Positions 41,421 to 56,400 of a stretch of 64,000 bases of DNA are shown here, piece after piece. The notes under the pieces were generated by a model, which had not been told where the DNA came from, searched no databases, and was given only the letters and a program-made list of their open reading frames with translations. Source of the DNA: Brachypodium distachyon (taxonomy: Eukaryota; Streptophyta; Magnoliopsida; Poales; Poaceae); NCBI RefSeq assembly GCF_000005505.3, contig NC_016132.3:57550914-57614913 (forward strand), given 5' to 3'. A program made the position numbers and the translations under genes. Within the stretch, counting starts at the first letter, position 1, and the number at the start of each line of letters is the position of its first letter.

Positions 41421-42728
41421 AGGTCCGCGAACTTCTGTTTTGATATACTCCCCCCTATGTCTGTAATTTACCAAACCGCGCTGTCCTCCGTATACTAGTA
41501 CCGGTGTTGTCGGCGCGGGCGCTAGAGGGTTTGAGGAGTCGAATCTGGAATCGATCGCACCAATGATTTGAATTCTGTGTGATCCCCCCCTTGCTGTCAG
41601 TTCCGTTGAGCCGCCTCGAGGGAATGATTGATCCTTAACAGGGATAACCCGAGCTAGAGACTTTCTGTCAGTGGAAGTGAGGTCAATCAGCAGTAGTTTC
41701 AGGTCACTGACCCATCTTCATCAGCTTATTATCGGCTGGCGTGATTGACATACCAGTGCACCAACTGTTATCAGAAGACTAGTCGTAGTTCACAACCAAT
41801 GATAAATGGGGTCCCATGATAAATTAGCCGGGATTGAATTGGTTGGTTGCATACTGTGATATGAACATGAGTAGTTTCTGTCTTGTCATACTTAAGAGCC
41901 GATGCTTCTGGCCTTTGAGTAATCTCAACAGTAATGCAGTAATGTTCTTTAGACGAACATGTCAGTGATGTTTGTATATGCTGCTTCCGTCCACATGTAA
42001 ATGTGCGGTAGTCAGTTGATAGTTGATGCTTCAGCCTTCTGGTGGTGGTTGTCAAGCTGCATCATTAAAACTTGTGCTGGTTCAGTCTAACATGGTACAG
42101 GTAAACTCAATTCAGGTTTATGTAACATCTGAATCTAACCTGTTATTGTCAGCATTATGCAGATCAGTACAAAATTCTTTATTGCCCAACGTTACCCAGT
42201 TCCTCTCAGGCTTATTGAAACCCATCACAAAGATTAAACTATCATTAGTTATAGCTTATGTCACAAACTCTGTGACCATGATTTGTAAACCGAGTTGTCT
42301 GTCTGGCAAATCATTCTCCGATTTCCCTTCCTATAGCTTCTCTGCTAATACCAACATGCTTCTACTCTACCCCTCTTGACATTTTATAGGATTTTCTGTT
42401 TTAACTTCCTGTGTGCTAAATCACAGGTACTATTTCCGCTTATTTGGATGATATTCTTTGCCGACAGTTATCTGTAGCTGTCTATGAAATTTTATTTTAT
42501 GCCTGGTGTTTTGAATATGCAACATCTTTAATTATCAGTGCTGAGGCTGTTATTGGATGAACTCTGATAGGAGAGATATCGATTTGCTTATTCAGAATTG
42601 TTTTAGGTAGATTGGCTATCCACCTTTCCCTGACAGCTTAAGCTTTTAGGCTTGATTGGCCGATGAGTCTCAGGAAAAATCCATTATTAGTGCAACATGT
42701 ACGATTTTGGAAATTCACTGGTTCATGT

Positions 42729-42796
42729 GATGCTTGTGTTACTTTGATTCAAATTGGTATTCGATGCTTGTGTTACTTTGATTCAAATTGGTATTC
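42729..42796 (+). repeat. Exact 34-bp tandem duplication
   Basis: Two copies beginning GATGCTTGTGTTACTTTG lie head to tail at 42729-42762 and 42763-42796. Confidence 0.9.
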
Positions 42797-43165
42797 ATAA
42801 ACATATGCTGAAGCTAAATGATATGTTTGTTTCTTTCTTTCTTACAGGATATGAGGCTACATCCCTTCAAAAATCGAAAATTTTGTCTTGCCTGATTTTC
42901 CATGTATACTTGACTGGTAAATAGTGTGCAGTAGCAGATCAGATATGATTGCCCCAAACTGCAAGAGTTGCATAATTTTTTGTGCGCTAGCTTTGATGGC
43001 ATTTCTTTTCTGTTCCCCCGTCAGCAGAAGTGCAGGACATGCTCTTTTATTCCTGTCCCATTCTTTTGATACCACTTATCCTAGCCGATGGGCCATAAAA
43101 TGCTGTATGCACATGCCTTCAAAATTCCCAAGAACTCCACTATTTAGAAAGATGGTTGATATGGT

Positions 43166-43279
43166 ACTCGCTCCGTCCCATATTAAGTGACTCAAATTTG
43201 TCCAAATATGGATGTATCTATGCCTAAAAAACGTCTAGATACATGTAATAGAAAGTCACTTAATATGAGACGGAGGGAG
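43166..43279. mobile_element. Stowaway MITE, 114 bp
   Basis: The left end CTCGCTCCGTCCCATATTAA pairs with the right end TTAATATGAGACGGAGGGAG, with a TA target duplication on both sides (43164-43165 and 43280-43281). The ends are nearly perfect, so it is among the younger elements here. Confidence 0.92.
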
Positions 43280-43759
43280 TACTTTACTATTGCTTGCACA
43301 GTTGAGGGCATGATCATTTTGATTCATAATAATGATTAATATAACCTGCTGAATTTGTGCAGGTAGAACTGAGATGAGATCTGACCGACAAACCTCAATT
43401 GATAATGAGCAGTCTACCCTGAAGCTACTTTCTGCCGTTGTTAACAAACGACTCAGTTCCATTGTTTAGTGATACCAATGCGTTATTATGCAATTCTCTA
43501 TGCTGTAACAACAGCTGGACTTCTCTTGTTAGTTGGACAAGTATAATCCTGCAATGATTGTCTCCAAAGTTGCATCCCCTACACCCAGAGTTAAGGTCAG
43601 GCTGCTCTATTTTTAAGTCTTTCTTTGAGGTATCCCCCACTACTGCTAGTGTTCTTCAGGCTACCTTTTTTTGTAGATCCTGTCTTTACAAGGGGGATAT
43701 TTTTGCCTACATTTATGTACAGCATATGCTCTACAAAAGCCTTTACATAGCAGATACTG

Positions 43760-45752
<1,993 letters not shown>

Positions 45753-45786
45753 GGCTGGTAGCGTAGCTCGCTAGCTTGCTCCCCCA

Positions 45787-45796
45787 ATTTTATAGC
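45787..45796 (-). promoter_or_regulatory. TATA box of the CKX gene
   Basis: The minus strand reads GCTATAAAAT about 35-45 bases before the ATG at 45752, implying a very short 5' leader. Confidence 0.65.
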
Positions 45797-48700
45797 TCAA
45801 GAAATCCACCCCAATCCCCCAAGTGTCCGCCTAGTTCGGCAGGTTGGCGGATGGCAAGCCGGAAACTTGCAAGAGAGAACAACCTAGCTAGTAGTATAAT
45901 CTAATTACCACAGCTAGCTTAGCGCGCGTGAGTTCTTGAGGGAGTGCAACTGGGAGCAGAGGAGAAAGAGGGGCCAAAGGTGGAGATGGAGGGGAAGGGG
46001 TGGGAGGGAGATTTAAAGGAGGCTGTCTGGCCGGCTGGCGACGCCGACAGCAGCACGGGAGGATCGCCGTCGGAAGTGCGTCCCATGGTAAGTGGCGTGG
46101 TCAACCAATCTTGGGCACTGTTTGGTAAGTAGAATCCGTAGGACTGACTGGCTCCGGCTGGCCGGCTGGCCGCCTCGTTCCTTCTCTTTGCTTGCACATT
46201 TGGGGCGCTGTCCCGCGGCGCAGACATCTCCTAGTGGCGCAAAAGGTTCCTTTTTCACATCCTGGTCGTCTCGCTTTGAGCATACGGTTGCATGGGCCGG
46301 GGGCGACATGTGTCGCTTCGGCACGTTAAAACATTTTGCACCCCCACATCACAACACTTGTACCTAGCTCGAGCTAGAAGAGAGAGAGATCGAAGAGGAA
46401 AAAAAGAGGCTTTGTTCTTCCATTTATTCAGTGGTCTAATTAAACCGGCCAGCTGATTCTCTCTGTGGATGTCCTGCAGATCTCGGAGACTGGCAAGGCA
46501 AAGATCAGGTACATGTTCTCCATGGATCTTGCAGGTGTGTTGCTGCCAGCCTCCGGCAAGAGGAATTGTCCGTCTCGGGTTCGTGATGTAATTGAAATTC
46601 CGTGGCGAGGCGACACCGATCTTCTCCGAAGCTGCGGCTGTTGCGCTCGACCGCGCCGAGGTCAGTCACATGGCGTGCGCGCGCTTGTCTGCGCCGAACC
46701 CACAGCGACATCCCAACACTTCGTGCCATGTTTATATGCTGCTGCTGCCATCAAGAATCTCACGAGACATATCAGCGGAATTAATTCTCGATAATAACCT
46801 CAAATCGCATGGACACGGATCACCGGTAAGTACGTCTGCTAGATCTTTTCTTCTTCTGCATACAGACCAGCCGTTGTCACATGATACATATGGATTCAAA
46901 ATTGAGATACTTGACCTACATACGTGGCATTCTCACCCAACTACTCGGAAGAGTTTTGTTTTCCTTTCAGGCAGGCAGGGACGTACGTACTGTACCAATC
47001 ACGCTGCTCGTATCGTCTGGGAATCCGGAGAAGCGTACGTGTGGGGGGTCCCGGCCTGGGCAGTTAGTTTCTCGTATCTAACAGCATCTCGCCTGATGGC
47101 AACGTTTACAGGTACGTACACGATACAGGCAACCACCTCCTTGTGGTAGTACGAATTGGACCGCCTCGTTTGCGTGCGTGCGTGCGTACGTATACTTACG
47201 TGTAACACGATCGATCCGGAGACGTACGCACCCGCAATTGCCAAACTTCGATTCTTTGGACGCCTTGGAGGAGCCGAAAATTTTAGAAGGTGTGACGTGA
47301 AACGGACCTGAGACCGACACGATGGGGGCGGTCGGCAACGGCGCGCGCCGGACGAGTGGCTCGCTCGCTCGCTCGGTCTCGGGCGCGAGAGGCGGCGTGA
47401 GAAAAGCGAGCTGGGGGCCCGCCCAGGCCCAGCGGTCGTCGTCGTGGGGCAGAGACCACTTTGACCGGTTTGGTCGTCCTGGTAGGCAGACTCCACAAGC
47501 GAGATTGGAGTGGAGTATATTCTTTTCTTCCCCCTCTTCTGCAAGTCACATGGCACAATTGCTGACCGACCTAGCGTCCACGTTTGTTTTTATCTTTCAT
47601 CTTTACACTTATGGAGAGGTCGTGAGTTCGTTTCAACAAGACTACCTCTTAAAGGTTACGGAATCATCTAATTGCTCATTCTATATGTATCATGATATTT
47701 TGACTATGCTCGATTGGTTTTCATGACTTTCAAGAGTAATTGTATTTTTCAAAAATAATATTTTGACATAATTCTTATTTATCAGAAATTTTAAAAATAT
47801 GAGCAACACATATTTAAACAACTCATGCATAACATAAATTCTTAATTTCATATCAGAGCACGGACATTTATCTAGTTTTTCTAAAAAGGTCCTACGTACT
47901 GCTTGTAATTAGCCTATTGTTTTACAATAAAAAGAAGACAGAAACTAGGTATAAATGTATACGTAGTTTTTGACAGTCACAAGTAAGCTCAGAAGGATAT
48001 ATAGGACTGACGCCGGAGATAAACCTGTGATCCACAAATTAAGTTCTCTCTGTTGGGTCACTCGATCAGGTGCCTGCGTGACAATGTAGTGCGTGCAACT
48101 CGTAGCATGATTAATATATCCCTTTTTACCTGAAAAAAAAAACTCGTAGCAGGATGCTTTGTGGTAAAATTATGGTAGCTACGTTGTCCCGGCCCCGGAC
48201 CCGTGAAATCGGTCCCCTGCGTGTAACAATTCTGTGAAGAACAGTATTTCTCGCATGCTAGCTGCTTCCAGAACACGGCAAAGTTGGGGCCAAGGAACGC
48301 ATGGTTGGATGGCACCCGGCCGTGCACCATCGGGTGGTGTTGGCGACGACCACTTTTTGGCACTTGACCCAGCTCGAGGGCCTCCATTTGTGTCAATGTC
48401 GTCCACACACCTCATCAACAGCCACGTGAACACGCATACCTTTCTTCCAAATGTTTTCCGAATTTTCCTTTTATCTTATTACCGTGAAATCGTTGCTTTC
48501 AAGGTAGTACACACCTTCTTTCTCTCTGGATGAGAATGTCAAAGTAGTACTTGCAACGAAAGCAGAAAAGTGCCACTTTACCTCAGGGTTCAGCCTATGG
48601 CAGTACAAAGATACTACAGTCTTTGCACAGATACAAAGAGCATTATATATATTCTGGCTTGCAAAAGTCCTTTGTGTGTGTACCAATTATATACGCATCT

Positions 48701-49264
48701 TGTCTTTGTACAGGTGTTGTTCTTTTGTTCCTGTGTGCGCACTCACTGAGACAGAGACAGTTACGCATGCATGCATGCGGCGAAGGTGGCCGGAGAGCGA
48801 TCGCCGGTGCGGCCCCGGCCCGGGCCTGGGGATGTCGGAAACGTACTCGCCGGGGCCCGCGCCCCCACGTGGCCTTCTTGACATTTCCCCTGTCCCTTGG
48901 GCTTTCGGCTCGTGGGCTCTCCTGTCTCCTGCTAACGTGCCAGCTCCTCGGGAGGGCATCAACTGTGGGGGGCCGTGGGAGGCTCTTCTGCGCGTGTACT
49001 CTTCCTGGGATCATGTGCTTTTGGGGCACAACTACAAGAGCATGGCTGGGAAGATCAGATGGGTGTTCCTGCTGACTTGCTATAGTAGTTCTATCAGATG
49101 TACATTGACTTTGGTTTTTGATTTTTCTGGATCACGGGCTCACAGTTGGGTTGAAGTGAGTGGGTTTTTAGTGATCATTATGGAGGGCCACCTAAATGTA
49201 CCGAGGCTTAACTTTTACCGCTGGTATTTAGGGTGTTCTTGACAGTAGTGTTGCAATGCATGGA
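45797..49264. other. CKX upstream region, otherwise nothing recognised
   Basis: No gene is supported. Overlapping open frames near 46.5-47.6 and 48.6-49.1 kb are GC-rich and lack domains. (GCTC)n occurs near 47349-47365 and GTGCGTGC units near 47174. CKX control sequences are expected in the first 1-2 kb but no specific site stands out. Confidence 0.45.
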
Positions 49265-49435
49265 CAGTGGCGGACCCAGGAACAAATAAAAGACCAGGCT
49301 AACTTATGGTACACTAAAATTTTTGCTAGTCGATAATAAAATTGGACGATAGTAAAAGTACTTAATCAACGGCCCAAAAACTTCAATGGTCTCTAAAACA
49401 ATAAAAGATAATCTGAGGTACAAAATGCATTCTTC

Positions 49436-52126
49436 TTAGATAAATACCAATTTTAAATGAGAATGACAACATGCAGTAATAAGATTAAAAGCATAAATAC
49501 AAAACATACCACTAAGTTCTGTCGATGATTTTGGGTAAATGCCCTTTGCGATCTTGTGACCTTGAAATGTCTTCAAAATAACCCCATCGTCAACAATTGA
49601 AAACATTTCTCGCTCGGTATAGCATACCATGCTGTCATCCATCCATTCATCATTCATTTTATTTCTTAGTTCAGTCTTGATAATATTCATCGCGGAGAAT
49701 GCCCGTTCAACTGTTGCCGTTGCCACAGGCAAAATCAAAGCAAGTTCAATGAGCCGATATACCAATGGGTAGCATGTGTGCCTATCACTTTGAACCATCT
49801 TCAGAGCAAGGTTTCCAAGATCATTACAACTTGAGAAATCCTCGTCACTTCTCACATCAACAATGAATGTTTCAAGTTGGGTTTTCAGAACTACACAATC
49901 ATATTCAGAGAAGTCTGAAGCATAGATCATAGCAAGCTCAAGTAGTTTTTCTTGATCAAAGTTAGCGAAAGAATTCTTTGGATCAAGGCAAGCAATACAT
50001 CTCAACAATTGTGTTGATCTTTCAGCAAAGCGGTTGTTCAATTCAACTAGAATTTTATCAAGCACAACATTGAAAATACCATGATGAAAATGATGGTAGT
50101 AACTTACTAATTTTGCACCACGGCCCCTTGAACGACCCCTGAGTGGTATTGTATCTTCCATATTCGGCACAACTATGTTTCTTTGTCCACAAAATGTGGT
50201 CACTTCTTGGAAAAGCTCTTCCCAACCATTTTCCTGCATGTCATTCATATTCTTTAACACCGACCCAATCAGCCCTACAGCACGAACAATATTCTGATTT
50301 TTCCTTTGCAAACACTGTGACAATTCTTGGGTCTTCCCCAACACTCTGATCATGAGATGCAGTACAAGTACAAACTCAAAGTTCTCCATTCTTTCTATCA
50401 AACCTGATGCTTTGGTTCTTTGCTCGCTATCTCCATCTTCAAAAATATTTTCCAATACTTCCAATACAGATGTCCACATGAGTTGAAGACGGGCCAAAGT
50501 TCTATGATGAGTGCCCCACCTTGTATCGCCGGGTCTTGCAAGACTAGTTTCTTGGTTTTTTCCTCTTCCTGGAAAAACTTCACCTCTTTCCAATTGGCCC
50601 ACAATCTTGTCATGGTGATCTTGTAGAAGCTGATCACTCCTCTTACAAGAAGCACTAACAGTGTTGACAATTAAAGTGGTGTAGTTAAAGAAATCCTCAA
50701 CGGAGCTGCAACACTTGGCAACAGAAACGACCACCAATTGCAATTGACGAGCAAAACATTGGATGTAAAAAGCCCATGGAACTAACCTCTCATGTTTGAG
50801 GCTCCATCATATCCTTTCCCTCACAATCTAGAGATAGATAAACAATGTTTCGCAAACATAGCATCCAATGCTATTTTAAGTGAAGCTGATGTAGTATCAG
50901 ATACATGCTTCACCCCAAGAAATCTCTCAATTACATGACCATGACCATTGACATACCTACATGAAAAAATATATTAATAAATTATGCTTAGTAAGTTCGT
51001 AAGTCTGAAATGTTCATAAATCTGAAATGCTACCAACCTCAAAATCACGGCCATTTGCTCTTTTATTAATTTATCACGAGACTCATCAACAAGCACTGCA
51101 AAAAGACGCTCTCCCAACTCAGACATAATCGCACTCCTTGTCTTATCTACACAAGCCCTCACCAAGTCCTTTTGTATTTTGTGGGATGTCATTTGACAAT
51201 TTCTAGGAGCATTATCACCTAGCACACTTGCAGCTTGGGGATCCTTGTTTTTATACCATCCAAATAGCTCTAAAAAATTCCCCCTATTGCTTGAGGTTGA
51301 GGACTCATTATGTCCACAAAAAGCTAGAGCTTGTAAAAGGAGAAATCTTACAATACCTAAAATAATAAGCATGCGAGCTTTATATTTATGATCCAGCTCC
51401 GTGCCCTTTTCAGACCGCACATGAGACAAACTTTGTCTCTGATTCAGCTTGGGGATCCCTGTTTTTATACCATCCAAATAGCTCCAAAAAATTCCCCCTA
51501 TTTCTTGAGGTTGAGGACTCATTATGTTCACGAAAAGCTAGAGATTGTAAAAGAAGAAATCTTACAATACATAAAATAATAAGCATGCGAGCTTTATATT
51601 TATGATCCAGCTCCGTGCCCTTTTCAGACCACACATGAGACAAACTTTGTCTCTGATTTTGGAAATCCAGAGCATGTTTCCTAGCCTTGTTGTGAGTGCT
51701 ATCGACTTTTCCAACATGAGCATTGAAAGTTTCTAATCCATTCCTCCAATTAACAAAACCCGTTTTGGTGAATGTATCATTACCAAACTTTCCTATTCTT
51801 GGTGGCTTAAATAGATAACAATAAAAGCAAAAGGCCGCCTCTTTATCCACACTATACTCGAGCCAATCAAATTTTTCAAACCAACTTTCTATGAATCCCC
51901 TCATCTGGCCTGATTGCATTTTCCGTTCAGAATTATGCCCAATTGGTCGACATGGACCCTTAGATAAATATGATCTCCTAGCATCATCTCTAATATCAGG
52001 ATTAAAATCTTCAATTGGTTTTCGAAGCCCAGGATCACCCACAATATCATCCAAATTAAGCTCAATGCGTGCTCGTTTATGCTCTGCACTACTAGAGCCT
52101 TCTAATCTTGGATAGAATCTCTCCAT
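49436..52126 (-). pseudogene. hAT-family transposase, TTF zinc finger/DUF4371/dimerisation type
   Basis: Reading from ATG 52126, the first segment (to about 51410) has a TTF-type zinc finger region (AAFCFYCYLF, GFVNWRNGLETFNAHV). The middle segment (about 51531-50974) is DUF4371-like (LVDESRDKLIKEQMAVILR). An intron-like gap with acceptor and donor follows (about 51035-50957). The last segment (50743-49436) ends in the hAT C-terminal dimerisation domain (LPVATATVERAFSAMNIIKTELRNKM). Two lesions are plain. A 214-bp tandem duplication at 51231-51658 shifts the frame. The stretch 50744-50960 has stops and a deletion around SNMRG. The gene resembles ZMYM1-like zinc finger proteins of plants, which are themselves hAT-derived. 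No active product is possible. Confidence 0.85.
51231..51658. repeat. 214-bp tandem duplication inside the transposase
   Basis: Units 51231-51444 and 51445-51658 are nearly identical throughout. Both contain TTTTTATACCATCCAAATAG and AATAATAAGCATGCGAGC. As 214 is not a multiple of three, the duplication breaks the frame. Confidence 0.95.
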
Positions 52127-52652
52127 CTAATTCTAAGTTAAACATAATCTAGTTAGACCTCAAACAACAAGTACCAATGGTGGATCATTCAAAAATTAAA
52201 ATCTAATCTAATGCAAGAAAAAACACGAACCAATCAGGGATCCGCCGTTCGCGTCCTGCGTCCACTTCGTTGCGTGCTTGGCAGACAGCCGCCGGGCGCC
52301 TATCGCCGTTGTGCCAGGGCCATCCGGGTAGGGATTTTGGGAGCTTAGGGTTTGGGGATTCGGTTTCTTCGTTGCCTGGAACCGGGCAGAGAGAAGGCGC
52401 GGAGTCGAGGAGCCGCGGGACAGGAATTGATCGATCAGGCATCGAGAGATGGAGCATCGTGATGCCTGGGCTGCCGTGGTGTCTGTTGTATGGGCCTGTG
52501 TGATGTTGGGCTGGGAGAGTGGGGGTGCTGGATAGATGGGCTGAGCAGTCCGGAATCAATTCCATGGGCTGAAAAGTCCTATATCCTGTATAAACCAGTT
52601 GGGCTGGACCCATGCTATAGCCCGGGTAGCACGGGCCGTAGGCCCGCCCTTG

Positions 52653-53459
52653 GCTATATATGGGATCTCTCTATGTCTCTGATCGAGATGTCTCATCACT
52701 CCATGCCTCACTCAGCTGGCTCCTTGCACGCTCTAGGGCTTTTGTCGACTTAGCACAAAGGGCCCGGGTTCGTCCTTCGTCGTGTTGTGTAGGAGAGTAG
52801 TACAGTACGTACTCCACTGCACAGTACGTAGTACTATAGATAATTAGCTACGTGCCTACTTATATATGGAAAGACAAAAAAGTCGGGTGTATGCCAGTGT
52901 TATGTTAAACATGTATGCATGAATGTCGATCAGTGTATTTTACTGTAGATCCAAGCATGTAAGATCCAACTTGGAGATCAATCGACCTGATTTTGTATTG
53001 TGTTAACGTACGTTAGCTGATTTTGTTAGAAGTAATAAGTGTACTGATGTCTAAGTGTCGTTAATTTAGTACAATTTTATACTAAATCAGAGACACCTAT
53101 TATGGATCGGGAGGAGGTGGTTAACTAATTAAGATATCGTTTTATTTCAAATAAGATACGTAAGAAGCAAATTAAGACCTGTTGGTTAATTTCGAATTAC
53201 CAAGCAAGTCCTTTTGCACTTGTACCAAAAATACACTCTGTACTAGTAGTATTTGCTAACAAATGCACGCACGCACTCCGCAGATCCCAACATACGCTCT
53301 GCGAAAAAAGGATGGGCGAGAATCAAATATCTGTAGCAAACATGTACAGCATCGATCTGCATGGGTTTCGTGGCTTCTTAGGTCACCCGAATCCCTTGGT
53401 GGCGAAGGCTTCCAATTATGCTAGACGCGATGATGTGAGCCCAATCACTTCTCAAAAGC
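52653..53459 (+). repeat. Left arm of a large inverted duplication
   Basis: The arm is about 807 bp and matches 61692-62455 in reverse complement. Shared landmarks from outside inward: GGCTATATAT, CTCTGATCGAGATGTCTCAT, GGCTTTTGTCGACTTAGCAC, TTAGCTACGTGCCTACTTAT, ATTATGGATCGG, TCGAATTACCAAGCAAG, ATCTGCATGGGTTTCGTGG and CCAATCACTTCTCAAAAGC. The outer edge abuts the hAT right end. It contains a Stowaway-like element near 53033-53115. Confidence 0.9.
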
Positions 53460-56400
53460 ATATAGCCCTGTGCACTAGAGCCAAGACGATTAGGCGAGAG
53501 ATCTTGCAGAACCAAGGATTCTAAGATAATAGTATTCGTAGTACGGGATTCGAAGAATGACATGTAAACCACAAACGTAACCTGTCGTGTGCATCTTTTT
53601 CTGTGAAATGATGTGTGGTGTGTATTCAAAAGCTAGGTGCACACCATGATCAGAACCAGCCCTAGATTAAAGGCTCGGCTAGTTAACTATTGCATGCCCT
53701 TGAGTTGCTATTACTTTGGCCAGCAACCAAACCACCTGATAATTAAATTATCATGTGTCTAAGTAGACAGTGTATACTTAACTATATCAATCCTTTGATC
53801 TGCCGTTGCCGGCATCTTTGAACATTACGCTGCTAACTTTTCACACATCAACTGCAAAGTACGAAATGGCATCAAATCAACTCCAAAATCAAATCTATTT
53901 TTCCTTTTCTTTTCCACTCAAGGCACAGACACCTACACATGTGGTGATTAATTAACCAGCCAGACAGCGATATAATTAAGTATACATATTGAGTGGAGAA
54001 CGCATGCCAACTGATCAGTGAATCCATTATTGAGTGATTTAGCTAGCTAGCTATTGACGAATCAAAGAGCTAGGCAATGAAAGTTTAGGGGCGGCAAGTT
54101 ATGAGCTTAATTTGGCGTGTGTGCTACTCAAATGGTATTAGCATCCATGATTAGCACATGCTCTTCTTTAAGTAACTTCCCTTCATTTTCCTAGCAGCTG
54201 CTTTCCGGATTAACAAGGAATTTCTCTAACAATTCACCGTTGTCATAGGGACTAAAAAAAGTCTTGCTTGATGAGCAGCTGCAGGTTGGACTAAATCTAA
54301 GCATGTGATGCATATCTATGTGGGCCTAGCAATCTATGTGGGGTCCACTTTTTGAAATCTCTTCTTCCCGTTCACCATAATATTTCAAGAGCCACAGCCT
54401 ACGTACGTATATAGCGAGGGGCTATTTAGGGCTATAGACTGAAAATAATAATCATGCATTGTGCTGGAAATCAAAAGGGCAGGGCAGCAAAAGAAGAGCA
54501 AATCTACCAAAAAGGCCATCCATAGGCCTAACTGATTATATTAGCTGCGTGCAAGTGTAGACTGTGTGTATAGTACTGTACTATCAATTTTAAAGATAAA
54601 TCTTGTAAACTGAAAAGGAGAAAGTACTTTGCATTTGAGTTCAGAAAAGAAGGCTAGGCTAGAAATATAAATGTCTTCAGTCAAAGTCTCCATAATTTGC
54701 ATGCATGCATGCAACTACTACGACAATACGGACAAGAGTTATATCACCAAATTAACATACGTGCGCAACTTACTAGGATCCGGTCAAGAAGTTTGAACAA
54801 TGAAGCCTACGTACTACTAGTACTACGTTGGAGCAGTTGATCTCTGCACACAATTAAACTCCAACCATGGAATTGGAGCTCATAGATGATGCAACTTGCG
54901 ACAAGTGCGTGGAATTATATTAGGCCGGTAACCGTGCTCGAACCTTTGTTACGTACTATATATACTACTCCTGTGTGTACATTGTCATTGCTCATGACGC
55001 ATCGCCTGTGCATGAACAGGGTTGGAGGACCCAATTAAAGTGGGTTTCCCAATATCTGAACTTTCCCTGCGTTGCATCTCCGTTTACTTGGTTTAATATG
55101 CCTGGGCGAATAAATTAGTTTCAGCAGTTTCTTCGATTTTTTTTGTAAATTTCATTCAGTTACTCTCTTTGTTTAAAACTATAAAAACTATATACTAACG
55201 TTATAGATGACATGGTCTCAAGCACTAAACATTTTTCTGTGCCCAGAGGCAACTTTTAATTAAGCACTAAACTTGTTTTTTTTCACATGTCATGATTTTT
55301 TTGTTTTTGATGAAATTGTACAAAGAATTTAAAGATCTTACATAAGCATTATTTTCTCTCTCTTTTTTTACATTTTGAACTTGTTCGATGTACCTTTGAG
55401 TTTGCACACAACAAAGGTAACCCTACCTCCTAGCACACCGCCATTGCTTCGTTGAAGTTAAACTGTAAGAGCTGCGCGATTGCAGTCCGACAGTATATAG
55501 ATATATAATTTTACAAAGTGAGACACCAAAGTACGATCTTCGAGGATCGAACTCTGATGAGCTGCCAGCATACCTCGTTGGCTGACCACCGAAGGTATGA
55601 TTAGTTCTCCACCGCCATTGCTTCCGTCGGACTATCTTGTCGGTCACACTAGTGCTAGTTACAATTTAGTCATGCGCCCTTGGCTACTCTAGCACCACAA
55701 AGAAAACAAATCATGCTGCTGATTGATCATTATATATGTGCAAATAGCAAGTGTGACGAATTTAGCAACCCTAACCGCAAGTAAAGCTCTTAATCTCTCT
55801 AGGGTAGGGTGATATAAGTCTGGCTCGATGACATTGTTTGCACCGTCGTCCATTCCATTAATCCTGCCGCCAACTTAGCTTTTGTGAAAGCCATATGTAA
55901 GCCGCCAACCGTTGGAGGCCGGCGACATGCATGCATTTCCCATGTAATCTTGCCCGATCAAACAAGTACCAAAGGGCCCAACTTTCTAAGCTTCTAGAGA
56001 TCTTTAGCTTTGACAATTGACATCACCATGTATATAAATGTATGCTTTCAAGTTCCAACAATGAACAATATGATGTAGGAGTATCTTGCTCGATTGCTGT
56101 CGCACTCACTGGATCTCATCACTCAATAAGACAATAAGTAAACATTACACACCATGTATATAAATGTACACATGTTCTAGTTTCCAAGTTCCAACAATAT
56201 AGTATAGGAGTATCTTGCCCGAACGCTGTCGCACTCACTGGATCTCATCACCAAATAAGTAAACACTAGCTAGCTACGCCGTGTTCGACTTTCTAGGTCT
56301 AGTTAACTAAAGTGGCCTCTTAAACCTAACTATATAGTAGCCATAAATTTATAATTATCACAGTTGCTTTCATGCATGAACAAGTGGCCAAGCCTAACTG

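Larger units (their letters stand above)
40195..43759. other. Region between the convergent hexokinase and CKX genes
   Basis: No protein gene is supported. It holds the hexokinase 3' flank with a 77-bp tandem duplication, a GC-rich exon-like segment near 41000-41420, a 34-bp tandem duplication, a Stowaway MITE and the CKX 3' flank. Confidence 0.5.
49265..52652 (-). mobile_element. Degenerate hAT transposon, about 3.4 kb
   Basis: The left end CAGTGGCGGACCCAGG is a typical hAT terminus. The right end, read on the minus strand, is CAAGGGCGGGCCTACG and matches it at 11 of 16 positions. A broken hAT transposase gene lies between. The 8-base flanks (TGCATGGA and GCTATATA) do not match, so either one end has been altered since insertion or the right end is misplaced. 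Confidence 0.65.

Noticed and set aside
46592..47149. 185-codon open frame upstream of CKX
   Set aside because: No domain or codon bias, and it overlaps open frames on the other strand.
47349..47365. Run of GCTC units as a functional site
   Set aside because: A short simple repeat with no other feature around it.
53312..53524. 70-codon open frame in the left inverted arm as a gene
   Set aside because: The homologous stretch in the right arm has a 3-base difference and a different downstream sequence, and no family is recognised. It is kept as a conserved block rather than a gene.
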